Source: Methylophaga sp. (GTDB taxonomy: Bacteria; Pseudomonadota; Gammaproteobacteria; Nitrosococcales; Methylophagaceae). Taken from it: DNA of 15,312 nucleotides. Under the pieces are notes generated by a model. The model had not been told where the DNA came from. It saw only the letters and a program-made list of their open reading frames with translations, and did not search any database. The stretch is taken from NCBI GenBank assembly GCA_014762585.1, contig JABURN010000212.1:1-15312 (forward strand). The letters are read 5' to 3'. Below, one piece after another: positions 1 through 7,112 of the stretch (position 1 is the first letter of the stretch; each line of letters begins with the position of its first letter). A program made the position numbers and the translations under genes.

Positions 1-1584
1 GCTAACCTCACCATGCAATTCGGGGCCAAGCCCCTGTTCGAAAACGTCTCGGTCAAGTTCGGAGACGGCAACCGCTACGGCCTTATCGGCGCCAATGGCT
101 GCGGTAAGTCCACCTTCATGAAAATTCTGGCTGGCGATCAGGAACCGACCTCCGGTAATGTCAGCTGGGATCCGAATGAATCCTTCGCCGTATTGAAACA
201 GGATCAGTTCGCTTATGAGGATCAGCGGGTCATCGATGTGGTGATCATGGGCGATAAAGCCCTGTGGGAAGTGCATCATGAGCGCGATCGTATCTATAGT
301 TTGCCGGAGATGAGTGAGGAAGACGGTATCAAGGTCGCTGAACTCGAAGGCCAGTACGCCGAACTCGACGGTTACACCGCCGAAGCCCGCGCCGGCGAAT
401 TATTGCTAGGTGTGGGGATTCCGGTGGAACAGCATTACGGGCCTATGAGTGAAATCGCACCGGGCTGGAAGCTGCGTATTCTGCTGGCGCAGGTACTGTT
501 TGCCGATCCGGATATTCTGTTGCTCGACGAACCGACCAACCACCTGGATATCAACACCATCCGCTGGCTGGAAGATATTCTCAATCAGCGCAACAGCACC
601 ATGGTCATCATTTCGCATGACCGCCACTTTCTGAACAGTGTCTGCACCCATATGGCGGATATGGATTATGGCGAGTTGCGTGTCTATCCCGGCAATTATG
701 ATGATTACATGATTGCTTCCACCCAAGCCCGCGAACGCCTGCAGGCGGATAATGCCAAGAAAAAAGCGCAGATTAAGGAATTGCAGGAGTTTGTCTCGCG
801 TTTTTCGGCCAATGCTTCCAAGGCCAAACAAGCGACTTCGCGTCAGAAGCAGATTGAAAAAATCCAGCTTGATGACATTAAACCTTCGAGCCGTGTTAAC
901 CCCTATATTCGTTTTACTCAGGACAAAAAACTGTTTCGTAACGCGCTGGAAGTCAGCAAAGTCAGTCAGTTCTACGACGGTGACAAACCATTGTTTGATA
1001 ATTTCAGCTTTATCACCGAAGTGGGCGAGCGCATTGCGATTATCGGCCCCAACGGGATAGGTAAATCCACCCTGGTCAAAACCCTGGTCGGTGATATGCC
1101 GCCTAAAAGCGGTGAAGTGAAATGGTCGGAAAACGCCAATATCGGTTACTACGCCCAGGACCACGACCATCTGTTTAAAAACGACATGAACCTGTATGAC
1201 TGGATGGCACAGTGGGCCGGTCCCGAGGACGATGAACAGGTAATCCGCGGTACGCTGGGGCGACTACTGTTTTCAGGTCATATGATCGATAAAAAAGTGA
1301 ATGTCCTATCCGGTGGTGAAAAAGGCCGGATGTTGCTGGGCAAGCTGATTCTGCAACGCCCCAACATCCTGGTCATGGACGAACCTACCAACCATATGGA
1401 TATGGAATCGATCGAATCACTGAATATGGCGCTGGAGCAGTTCGATGGCACGCTGTTCTTCGTCAGTCATGACCGTGAGTTTGTCTCTTCACTGGCCACC
1501 CGTATCTTTGATATGGAAGCCGAAGGCATCACTGATTTCCACGGTAGCTACGACGAATACCTGCAAAGTCTGGGTATTAACTAA
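1..1584 (+). CDS. ybiT: ABC-F family ATPase YbiT (5' end off window)
   Basis: Soluble twin-ATPase protein of the ABC-F family, whose members act on ribosomes rather than in membranes; the precise role of YbiT is poorly defined. Counting from the Met at position 13, the first Walker A (GANGCGKST) is at residues 26-34 and a first Walker B reads [13 protein letters not shown] charged linker (about 235-285) follows, then a second Walker A (GPNGIGKST), a signature LSGGEKGR and a second Walker [13 protein letters not shown]. The first half has the degenerate signature APGWKLR that I recall in E. coli YbiT, and similarity to that protein runs to the C-terminus. Bases 1-12 stay in frame and read A-N-L-T, as in YbiT before MQFG, so the true start is a few codons upstream of the window. 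No promoter can be seen. The absence of membrane segments rules out an exporter. Confidence 0.93.
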   Translation, partial: ANLTMQFGAKPLFENVSVKFGDGNRYGLIGANGCGKSTFMKILAGDQEPTSGNVSWDPNESFAVLKQDQFAYEDQRVIDVVIMGDKALWEVHHERDRIYSLPEMSEEDGIKVAELEGQYAELDGYTAEARAGELLLGVGIPVEQHYGPMSEIAPGWKLRILLAQVLFADPDILLLDEPTNHLDINTIRWLEDILNQRNSTMVIISHDRHFLNSVCTHMADMDYGELRVYPGNYDDYMIASTQARERLQADNAKKKAQIKELQEFVSRFSANASKAKQATSRQKQIEKIQLDDIKPSSRVNPYIRFTQDKKLFRNALEVSKVSQFYDGDKPLFDNFSFITEVGERIAIIGPNGIGKSTLVKTLVGDMPPKSGEVKWSENANIGYYAQDHDHLFKNDMNLYDWMAQWAGPEDDEQVIRGTLGRLLFSGHMIDKKVNVLSGGEKGRMLLGKLILQRPNILVMDEPTNHMDMESIESLNMALEQFDGTLFFVSHDREFVSSLATRIFDMEAEGITDFHGSYDEYLQSLGIN

Positions 1585-1677
1585 ACAGACCGACAACAGA
1601 ATGCCGGGATAAGGTCTCAACTTTTGTCATTTTTTCATGCTAGTGTAGTGATATCCAACCCACATGAGGGAACATCA

Positions 1678-2247
1678 ATGAAAAAACTCACACTGCATCT
1701 GGCAAAGAAATGGACTATTTTAACGGCCTGTCTGGGCATGCTGTTTTTTGCCAGTCCCGCCCTGACGCTGGCAGCTTCCGCCACTGAAATTGATATCGGT
1801 GTCAACGAGACGCTGAAAAAATTCAAAAGCGAAGTGCCGGGTGGCGCTGAGTTTCTGAGGCGGGCAGCCGGTGTGCTGGTGTTCCCCAAAATCATCAAGG
1901 CCGGTTTTGGTATCGGCGGTGAATATGGAGAAGGCGCTTTACTGATAAATGGTGAGACCCAGTCCTATTACAGCACCGCAGCTGCTTCCATCGGCCTGCA
2001 GTTGGGTGCCCAGAGCAAATCCCTGGTTATCGTATTTCTGGAACAGGATTCCCTGCAATATTTCCGCAACAGCAAAGGCTGGAAGGCAGGGGTTGATGGC
2101 TCAGTGGCCGTGGTTGAATGGGGCGCCGGTGAAGATATCAATACTATTGATATCGAAGATCCCATCGTCGGCTTTATGTTCAGTAACAAGGGCCTGATGT
2201 TCAACCTGACACTGGAAGGCTCCAAGTTCACCCGGATTAATAAATAA
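1678..2247 (+). CDS. Exported SYLF/Ysc84 lipid-binding domain protein
   Basis: Predicted 189-residue periplasmic or envelope protein. I chose the ATG at 1678 because GAGGG lies about 8 nt upstream and because it places a signal peptide (MKKLTLHLAKKW, then a hydrophobic stretch, cleavage near residues 32-35) at the N-terminus; the frame is open further upstream but adds no meaningful sequence. The mature part has the SYLF (Ysc84, DUF500) pattern: a leading helix, then VLVFPKIIKAGFGIGGEYG, then G/A-rich strands (SIGLQLGAQ, GVDGSVAVVEWGAG) and the ending KGLMFNLTLEGSKFTRI. SYLF domains bind phospholipids in eukaryotes; the bacterial role is unknown. It follows ybiT after 93 nt, with a possible -35-like TTGTCA at 1624-1629 but no convincing -10, so own promoter versus read-through is open. 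The next gene begins at the base after its stop, suggesting cotranscription. Confidence 0.85.
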   Translation: MKKLTLHLAKKWTILTACLGMLFFASPALTLAASATEIDIGVNETLKKFKSEVPGGAEFLRRAAGVLVFPKIIKAGFGIGGEYGEGALLINGETQSYYSTAAASIGLQLGAQSKSLVIVFLEQDSLQYFRNSKGWKAGVDGSVAVVEWGAGEDINTIDIEDPIVGFMFSNKGLMFNLTLEGSKFTRINK

Positions 2248-2592
2248 ATGTCAGATCTGCATCCGGATTACCCGCCCAAAACCTGCGAAATCGACCGGCT
2301 GGTGAGTCATCAGCGGCTGGTCGATGCGGCACTGGCCGGTCACAAAACCCAGCAACGCCGCAATGGCGTGTATGGTTATCCCGGTGAAACCTTTTTTCTC
2401 GGTTCAGCAAAGTTTGTGATTACCGGACTGGAAAGACAGTCTCTGGGTGACATGACGGAAAGCGATGCCAAAGCGGAAGGCTTTCCCGATCTGAGTACTT
2501 ACCAACAACTGATCATCAGTATGCATGCCGGTATGGACTGGAATGACGCCCACCAGGTCTGGGTGCATCGCTTCGAGAAACAGAGCGATTAA
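2248..2592 (+). CDS. Small ASCH-domain protein
   Basis: A 114-residue protein of the ASCH superfamily, a PUA-like beta-barrel fold proposed to bind RNA or modified nucleosides; one small ASCH protein, E. coli YqfB, is reported as an amidohydrolase acting on N4-acetylcytidine. Visible family traits are the helix LVDAALAGHKTQQRRNGVY with its K-T-x-x-R-R motif (about residues 33-38), a following G-E-T-F, the strand AKFVITGLERQ, and the T-E-S-D-A-K-A-E-G-F helix. The ATG directly follows the TAA of the SYLF gene with no spacer, and no separate Shine-Dalgarno is evident, so translation is probably coupled. Its stop overlaps the stop of the converging flavoprotein gene by 4 nt through a shared TTAA. 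The substrate cannot be inferred. Confidence 0.8.
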   Translation: MSDLHPDYPPKTCEIDRLVSHQRLVDAALAGHKTQQRRNGVYGYPGETFFLGSAKFVITGLERQSLGDMTESDAKAEGFPDLSTYQQLIISMHAGMDWNDAHQVWVHRFEKQSD

Positions 2593-3998
2593 TCCAGCGC
2601 CTCGGCATTCATCGCTTCACAGCGGGATAAATCAAAACCACCCTCTGACGATATTTTCGATTGCAAATCCCGAAGCGCTGTCCGCAATCCCTCTTCCACT
2701 ACCGGATGATAAATCGGCATCGCCAGTATTTCGGTCACGGTCATTTTCTGCTGAATAGCGAGTGCCAGTAGATGTGCCAGATGGCCGGCATCAGGAGCGG
2801 CCATTTCGCCTCCGAGTAGCCTGCCAGTCTGTCTGTCTGCATAGACTTTAAGGTAACCGCTGTTGTTCTGCGCGGCTCTGGCCCGGCCCTGCTTCGAGAA
2901 ATCCACTGCGCCCGCGACATAATCCTGCTTATTCAGATCTGCAGTAGGTTGACCGACGACAGCCACTTCCGGCTCGCAGAACACCACACTGAGAGGGATA
3001 CGACGGCAATACGAAGAGACCGATTCAGCCATCGCATTGTGACCGGCAATACGGCCATCATCGGCGGCTTCATGTAATAGCATGGTATCGGCCCGCACAT
3101 CGCCGGCAATAAAAACCGGCTGATCTTCAAGCTGCAAGGTATGCGGATCAACATGGGGAAGCCCCTGCTCATCAAGCTCAATCTCGAGGTTTTCAAGGCC
3201 GATATTATCGATATTGGGTTTGCGCCCAATCGCGACGATGACCTGTTCAAATTCATCGCCGAAATCACCGGCTTTGACTTTGACGCCATTTGCAGACTGT
3301 TCCAGTTCCGCATCTTCGCCCAGCTTAAGCTTGAATTCTTTGTTCAGGCTCTCGTGAAGCGCATTGTTGACCTGTTTGTCACTCAGCCCTGCCAACATCT
3401 TGTCAGACCCAAAGCCCGTGATTTCAACACCGAGGCGGCTGAGTGCCTGGGCGATTTCGAGACCGATAGCACCGAGTCCTATCACCGCAATCCGCCTGGC
3501 AAAACCATTTTGATCAAACAGATTATCACTGGTCAGAATATGCTCATGAAAAGCCTGCCAGCTGTCAGGCACCACCGGTCGTGAACCGGTGGCGATGATA
3601 ATCTTTTTACAGTCAATGATTTCACCACCGGCTTCCACCCGACTGGGGCCCAACAGGCGGGCCTTTTGTTTCAATAGTTGCTGATTGAATCGCTCAGTGG
3701 CTTCCAGCGTACTGTCAACAAAGAAATCCCTGAGCTTTTGAACCCGCTGCATCACCGCGGGCATATCTACTGCCAGCTTATCGGCATGCTGAATGCCAAA
3801 CTCTGCAAAGCTGAGCCTGCGATGATAAGCCCTGGCGGCCTCAATCAGCAGCTTGGAGGGCATACAGCCGACCCGGGCACAGGTCGTGCCCAGCGGCCCC
3901 GGGTCAACAAGCAAAAAATCCTCAGTCTGTTTACTGACCTCTCTGGCGGCAGCCAGGCCGGCCGTGCCCGCACCGATAATGACTACGTCGGTACGCAT
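2589..3998 (-). CDS. Dihydrolipoyl-dehydrogenase-like FAD disulfide oxidoreductase
   Basis: A 469-residue class I pyridine-nucleotide disulfide oxidoreductase, cytoplasmic and expected to be a homodimer. The FAD-binding GAGTAG is at residues 9-14. The redox pair C40/C45 lies in GTTCARVGCMPSK, a second GLGAIG binds the nicotinamide nucleotide, and a GD motif (VFIAGDVRAD) precedes the dimer domain. The catalytic H431-P and E435/E436 are in YHPVVEEGLRTAL. This matches a clade commonly annotated as dihydrolipoyl dehydrogenase that lies outside pyruvate or 2-oxoglutarate dehydrogenase operons; no E1 or E2 gene is nearby. After the second Rossmann glycines the strand ends ITGFGSD, lacking the acidic residue that usually marks NAD preference, so cofactor and substrate are uncertain. 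Upstream are GGGG and AAGGG close to the ATG. It starts 19 nt after the dodecin stop and is the last gene of the FNT-dodecin operon. Confidence 0.88.
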   Translation of the reverse strand: MRTDVVIIGAGTAGLAAAREVSKQTEDFLLVDPGPLGTTCARVGCMPSKLLIEAARAYHRRLSFAEFGIQHADKLAVDMPAVMQRVQKLRDFFVDSTLEATERFNQQLLKQKARLLGPSRVEAGGEIIDCKKIIIATGSRPVVPDSWQAFHEHILTSDNLFDQNGFARRIAVIGLGAIGLEIAQALSRLGVEITGFGSDKMLAGLSDKQVNNALHESLNKEFKLKLGEDAELEQSANGVKVKAGDFGDEFEQVIVAIGRKPNIDNIGLENLEIELDEQGLPHVDPHTLQLEDQPVFIAGDVRADTMLLHEAADDGRIAGHNAMAESVSSYCRRIPLSVVFCEPEVAVVGQPTADLNKQDYVAGAVDFSKQGRARAAQNNSGYLKVYADRQTGRLLGGEMAAPDAGHLAHLLALAIQQKMTVTEILAMPIYHPVVEEGLRTALRDLQSKISSEGGFDLSRCEAMNAEALD

Positions 3999-4017
3999 CC
4001 CTTACCCCGTCTATGGC

Positions 4018-4227
4018 TCAGCTTTCGATACGGAAACCAACCTTGATGGTGACCTGCCAGAACTGGACATCGCCGTTCTGAATCGAGCCGCGGGTTTCAA
4101 CCACCTCAAACCAGTCCATGTGTTTGACGGTTTCGCCCGCTTTTCTGACAGCGCTACGGATCGCTTGATCGGTGCTCTCAGGCGAGCTGCCGGTCAGTTC
4201 AATGATTTTATAAATATGATCAGTCAT
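4018..4227 (-). CDS. Dodecin family flavin-binding protein
   Basis: A 69-residue dodecin. These proteins form hollow dodecamers that bind and buffer flavins (riboflavin, FMN, FAD), stacking them on a tryptophan. The sequence has the compact beta-alpha-beta-beta pattern: MTDHIYKIIELTGSSPES, helix DQAIRSAVRKAGE, then W39 in HMDWFEVVETRG and the closing strand VQFWQVTIKVGFRIE. The frame is open upstream to about 4293, but the ATG at 4227 is the right start: AAGGAGA sits about 6 nt before it and the protein begins as in known dodecins. The start overlaps the end of the FNT channel gene by 8 nt, so translation is likely coupled. The flavoprotein gene follows after 19 nt, giving a plausible flavin link within the operon. 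Confidence 0.92.
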   Translation of the reverse strand: MTDHIYKIIELTGSSPESTDQAIRSAVRKAGETVKHMDWFEVVETRGSIQNGDVQFWQVTIKVGFRIES

Positions 4228-5071
4228 GGGTACTCTCCTTATTTTTGCGCAGGTAAATAAACCAGTAGACCAGGCCAACGAACAAACCGCCACCCAGCAT
4301 ATTGCCTACAGTTACAGGCAGCAGGTTGTGCCATAAAAATCCTGCTATGGTGAGATTATCGAGATTGACCGGCATCAGCGACTGCAGCATTTGGGGCTCC
4401 AGACTGGCGAGCAGACCGGCCGGGATAAAATACATATTAGCAACCGAATGCTCGAAGCCCAGCGCCACAAAGGCAGTAATGGGAAACAAAATCGCCAGCA
4501 CCTTATCCACCACCGTTCTGCCCGCATAACATAACCATAAGGCCAGGCAAACCAGCACATTACATAAAATGCCGCGAAACAGCGCTTCCAGCCAGCTCAG
4601 GTTGACCTTGCTGTTGGCAATGGCAATTGCCTTGGCGCCGACGGCACCATCAGCCAGTTGCCAGTGACCGCTGAAATAAATCATCAACAGCATGCCCATG
4701 GCCCCGACAAAGTTGCCCAGATAGACAATCAGCCAGTTTTTTAGCAGTTGACCCAGTGTCACCTTGCCGTCGACAAAAGCCATGACAATCAGGTTATTGC
4801 CGGTGAACAGTTCAGCCCCGGCAACCACAACCAGGATCAATCCAAGGCAGAACACCAGGCCGCCCATCAACCGTAACAGGCCACCGGCGATGCTGCCAGG
4901 GTCATAGGTCACCACGGTGAAAAATGCTGCACCCAGAGCGATAAACGCACCGGCCAGCACCGCCAGAGCAAACACCTGCAAGGGGTCCACCGTCGCCTTG
5001 GTGACACCAAGCTGTTGTACACGGGCTGCAATCTGCTGCGGCGTGTAGGCATCCACTGAAAACTGATCCAT
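4220..5071 (-). CDS. Formate/nitrite transporter (FNT) family channel, FocA-like
   Basis: A 283-residue inner-membrane protein of the FNT family (pentameric channels for formate, nitrite or hydrosulfide), with about six membrane segments. Residues matching those I recall for E. coli FocA are T90 in LFTGNN, K155, N171, and E207/H208 in GFEHSVANM; the central histidine is the hallmark of the pore. The C-terminal PVTVGNMLGGGLFVGLVYW is also typical. I chose the Met at 5071 because AAAGGAGA lies about 6 nt upstream; an upstream Met 11 codons earlier lacks such a site. Similarity favours formate over nitrite, but with no formate or nitrite enzyme gene beside it the substrate is inferred. First gene of a minus-strand operon with dodecin (8-nt overlap) and the disulfide oxidoreductase. 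It diverges from deaD across 174 nt; I found no convincing minus-strand promoter. Confidence 0.9.
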   Translation of the reverse strand: MDQFSVDAYTPQQIAARVQQLGVTKATVDPLQVFALAVLAGAFIALGAAFFTVVTYDPGSIAGGLLRLMGGLVFCLGLILVVVAGAELFTGNNLIVMAFVDGKVTLGQLLKNWLIVYLGNFVGAMGMLLMIYFSGHWQLADGAVGAKAIAIANSKVNLSWLEALFRGILCNVLVCLALWLCYAGRTVVDKVLAILFPITAFVALGFEHSVANMYFIPAGLLASLEPQMLQSLMPVNLDNLTIAGFLWHNLLPVTVGNMLGGGLFVGLVYWFIYLRKNKESTHD

Positions 5072-5178
5072 CGGTGTCTCCTTTACCTCACTCAAGTTCA
5101 TCATAAAGCCTGTGCAGTGCCGCTTGCCAGTTCGTCAATAAACAAATGTTTTTTCTGTCTTTTATTCAGTCAGCATCG

Positions 5179-5184
5179 TATAAT
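5179..5184 (+). promoter_or_regulatory. Probable sigma-70 -10 box for deaD
   Basis: A perfect TATAAT 62 nt before the chosen deaD start. The -35 position at a 17-nt spacing reads TGTCTT, a weak match. Transcription would begin near 5191, giving a leader of about 55 nt. Confidence 0.5.
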
Positions 5185-5206
5185 GTCGGGTTTTACACCC
5201 CGCTTA

Positions 5207-5228
5207 TCAGTTTTGCGTTCAAAACTGA
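5207..5228 (+). promoter_or_regulatory. 8-bp hairpin in the deaD leader
   Basis: TCAGTTTT (5207-5214) and AAAACTGA (5221-5228) pair perfectly around a 6-nt loop (GCGTTC). It would lie within the mRNA leader predicted from the -10 box and ends 17 nt before the ATG, just ahead of the weak AGG of the ribosome binding site. No U-run follows, so it is not an intrinsic terminator. A role in temperature or autoregulatory control of the helicase mRNA is a guess; it could also be a protein-binding palindrome in DNA shared with the divergent FNT operon. Confidence 0.5.
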
Positions 5229-5245
5229 CCATCACAGGTTTATTC

Positions 5246-7036
5246 ATGTCCACAGAACATCGTGAAACGATGCCCTCATTCAGTGAGTTAGGCATTGCCC
5301 CGGCTATTCTCAAAGCGATTCAGGAAGCCGGTTATGAAACCCCTTCCCCGATTCAGGCACAAAGCATTCCGCCATTACTGGAAGGCCGGGATCTGCTTGG
5401 GCAGGCGCAAACTGGTACCGGTAAAACCGCGGCCTTCTCACTGCCGCTGCTGAGCCGTCTTGACGGCAAACAGCAAGCGCCGCAACTGCTGGTTCTGACA
5501 CCAACCCGTGAACTCGCCATCCAGGTCGCAGAAGCCATTCAGGGCTATGGTCGCCATATCAAAAACTTCCATGTCCTGCCGATTTACGGTGGCCAAAGCA
5601 TGGGCCTGCAACTGCGTGCGCTACAGCGTAATCCACAGGTAATTGTCGGCACGCCGGGCCGTATTCTGGATCACATCCGCCGCGGCAAACTGCAGCTCGA
5701 CGCACTGCGTTCTCTGGTACTGGATGAAGCCGATGAGATGTTGCGCATGGGCTTTATTGATGATGTTGAAACCATCCTTCAGGAAACCCCGCAGGCACGT
5801 CAGGTTGCGCTGTTTTCAGCGACCATGCCCAAGCCGATTCACCGGGTCGCTCAACGTTATCTGCAAAATCCGGTTGAGGTACATATCAAGGCCAAAACCT
5901 CAACCGTCGATACCATTAACCAACGCTACTGGCAGGTGACGGGGCTGCATAAGCTGGATGCCCTCACACGGATCCTGGAAGTCGAAGATTTCGATGGCAT
6001 GATTATCTTCGTACGCACCAAGAATGCGACCGTGGATCTGGCTGAAAAGCTGGAAGCACGGGGCTACGCGGCAGCGGCCATCAATGGTGACATGAATCAG
6101 GCGCTGCGCGAAAAGACCATCGAGAAAATGAAAGCCGGCCAGATCGATATTCTGGTCGCCACCGATGTCGCGGCGCGCGGTCTTGATATTGAACGCATGA
6201 GTCATGTGGTCAACTATGACATTCCCTACGATACCGAATCCTACGTGCACCGTATCGGTCGTACCGGCCGTGCCGGCCGCAAAGGCGAAGCGATCCTGTT
6301 CGTTGCTCCCAGAGAAAAACGCATGCTGGGTGCCATCGAGAGAGCCACCAAGCAGACCATTGCCCGCATGCAGCTGCCAAGCAGTGAAGATATCGCTGAT
6401 CGTCGTGTGATGGCTTTTAAACAGCTATTGACCGAAACTATCGAATCACAGGATCTGGGCTTTTTTGAAACCCTGATTGCCCAGTATCAGGAAGAGCATA
6501 ATGCTGACCCGCTGGAACTGGCTGGCGCCCTCGCCTTCCTGGTTCAGAAGCAACGGCCGCTGAATCCGGTGTCGCACACCAGCGAACGCAAAGCGCCCCG
6601 TGACAAGGCTGACAATGGCGAGCGACCACGTCGCGGTGATAAGCCCGTACGTGAACCGAGAGAACGCACTCGCCACCAGACCGAAGCCGGCATGATTACC
6701 TACCGGGTGGAAGTCGGCAGCGAACATAAGGTCGAACCTAAACATCTGGTGGGTGCGATTGCCAATGAGGCCGGTCTGGACAGCCAGTTCATCGGCCGCA
6801 TTTCGATTATGGACGATCACAGCTTTATCGATCTGCCGGAAGGTATGCCTAAAGACATCTTCCAGCACTTGCGTAAGATCTGGGTCAATCAGCATCAGCT
6901 GCAAATCAGTCTGGCTGAAAACGACGGTGAGAAACGTCCTGCTTCGCCCGGTTCACGCAAAATGCCAAGGAAAAACGGCCCGCGCAAAGCGGCCAAGGGC
7001 GGCAAAGCGCCTCAGGGTCGTCAGAAGCGCCGATAA
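5246..7036 (+). CDS. deaD: DEAD-box ATP-dependent RNA helicase DeaD/CsdA
   Basis: A 596-residue RNA helicase that unwinds structured RNA and supports ribosome assembly and mRNA turnover, especially in the cold in E. coli. Motifs in order: Q motif (F12 to Q37), I AQTGTGKT (54-61), Ia PTRELA (86-91), Ib TPGR (136-139), II DEAD (160-163), III SAT (191-193), then IIFVRTKN, DVAARGLD and HRIGRTGRAGR. A basic linker follows, then a DbpA/CsdA-type RNA-binding domain from about residue 480 (YRVEVGSEHKVEPKHLVGAI), and an Arg/Lys/Gly-rich tail. This order identifies DeaD rather than RhlB, RhlE or SrmB. The frame is open upstream to 5117, but those 43 codons contain the probable promoter and lack family similarity, so I start at ATG 5246; Met 9 of this protein is an alternative. 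The ribosome binding site is weak (AGGT, about 8 nt away). Confidence 0.93.
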   Translation: MSTEHRETMPSFSELGIAPAILKAIQEAGYETPSPIQAQSIPPLLEGRDLLGQAQTGTGKTAAFSLPLLSRLDGKQQAPQLLVLTPTRELAIQVAEAIQGYGRHIKNFHVLPIYGGQSMGLQLRALQRNPQVIVGTPGRILDHIRRGKLQLDALRSLVLDEADEMLRMGFIDDVETILQETPQARQVALFSATMPKPIHRVAQRYLQNPVEVHIKAKTSTVDTINQRYWQVTGLHKLDALTRILEVEDFDGMIIFVRTKNATVDLAEKLEARGYAAAAINGDMNQALREKTIEKMKAGQIDILVATDVAARGLDIERMSHVVNYDIPYDTESYVHRIGRTGRAGRKGEAILFVAPREKRMLGAIERATKQTIARMQLPSSEDIADRRVMAFKQLLTETIESQDLGFFETLIAQYQEEHNADPLELAGALAFLVQKQRPLNPVSHTSERKAPRDKADNGERPRRGDKPVREPRERTRHQTEAGMITYRVEVGSEHKVEPKHLVGAIANEAGLDSQFIGRISIMDDHSFIDLPEGMPKDIFQHLRKIWVNQHQLQISLAENDGEKRPASPGSRKMPRKNGPRKAAKGGKAPQGRQKRR

Positions 7037-7051
7037 GTTTTTTTAAAACAG

Positions 7052-7076
7052 GCCGGAGAGCGCAATACTCCCCGGC
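7052..7076 (+). terminator. Candidate weak terminator after deaD
   Basis: GCCGG (7052-7056) pairs with CCGGC (7072-7076); after one A-C mismatch a GAG/CTC pair continues the stem around a 7-nt loop. The tail TTCCTTCC is only moderately T-rich, so termination may be partial. It lies 15 nt past the deaD stop and 36 nt before the next ATG. Confidence 0.4.
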
Positions 7077-7112
7077 TTCCTTCCTGCAAACCGGCATGCC
7101 ACAATAAGCCGC

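Noticed and set aside
406..1170. Open frame of 254 codons on the minus strand inside ybiT
   Set aside because: It lies wholly antisense to a strongly conserved ABC-F gene, resembles no family I know, and is explained by codon bias of the opposite strand. Similar antisense frames at 3141-3584, 6446-6904 and 7788-8264 were rejected for the same reason.
1586..1617. AGACC ... GGTCT stem after ybiT as a terminator
   Set aside because: The stem has only 5 bp with a loop of more than 20 nt; the T-rich tract is too far downstream to count.
1720..1731. Lipobox-like L-T-A-C in the SYLF protein
   Set aside because: The hydrophobic stretch before the cysteine is only about six residues and continues well past it, ending in an A-x-A site, so ordinary signal peptidase I cleavage fits better than a lipoprotein.
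5113..5129. Sigma-54-like site for the FNT operon on the minus strand (TGGCA ... TGCA)
   Set aside because: The GG and GC elements are separated by 11 nt instead of the required 10, and the -12 element lacks the usual TTGC.
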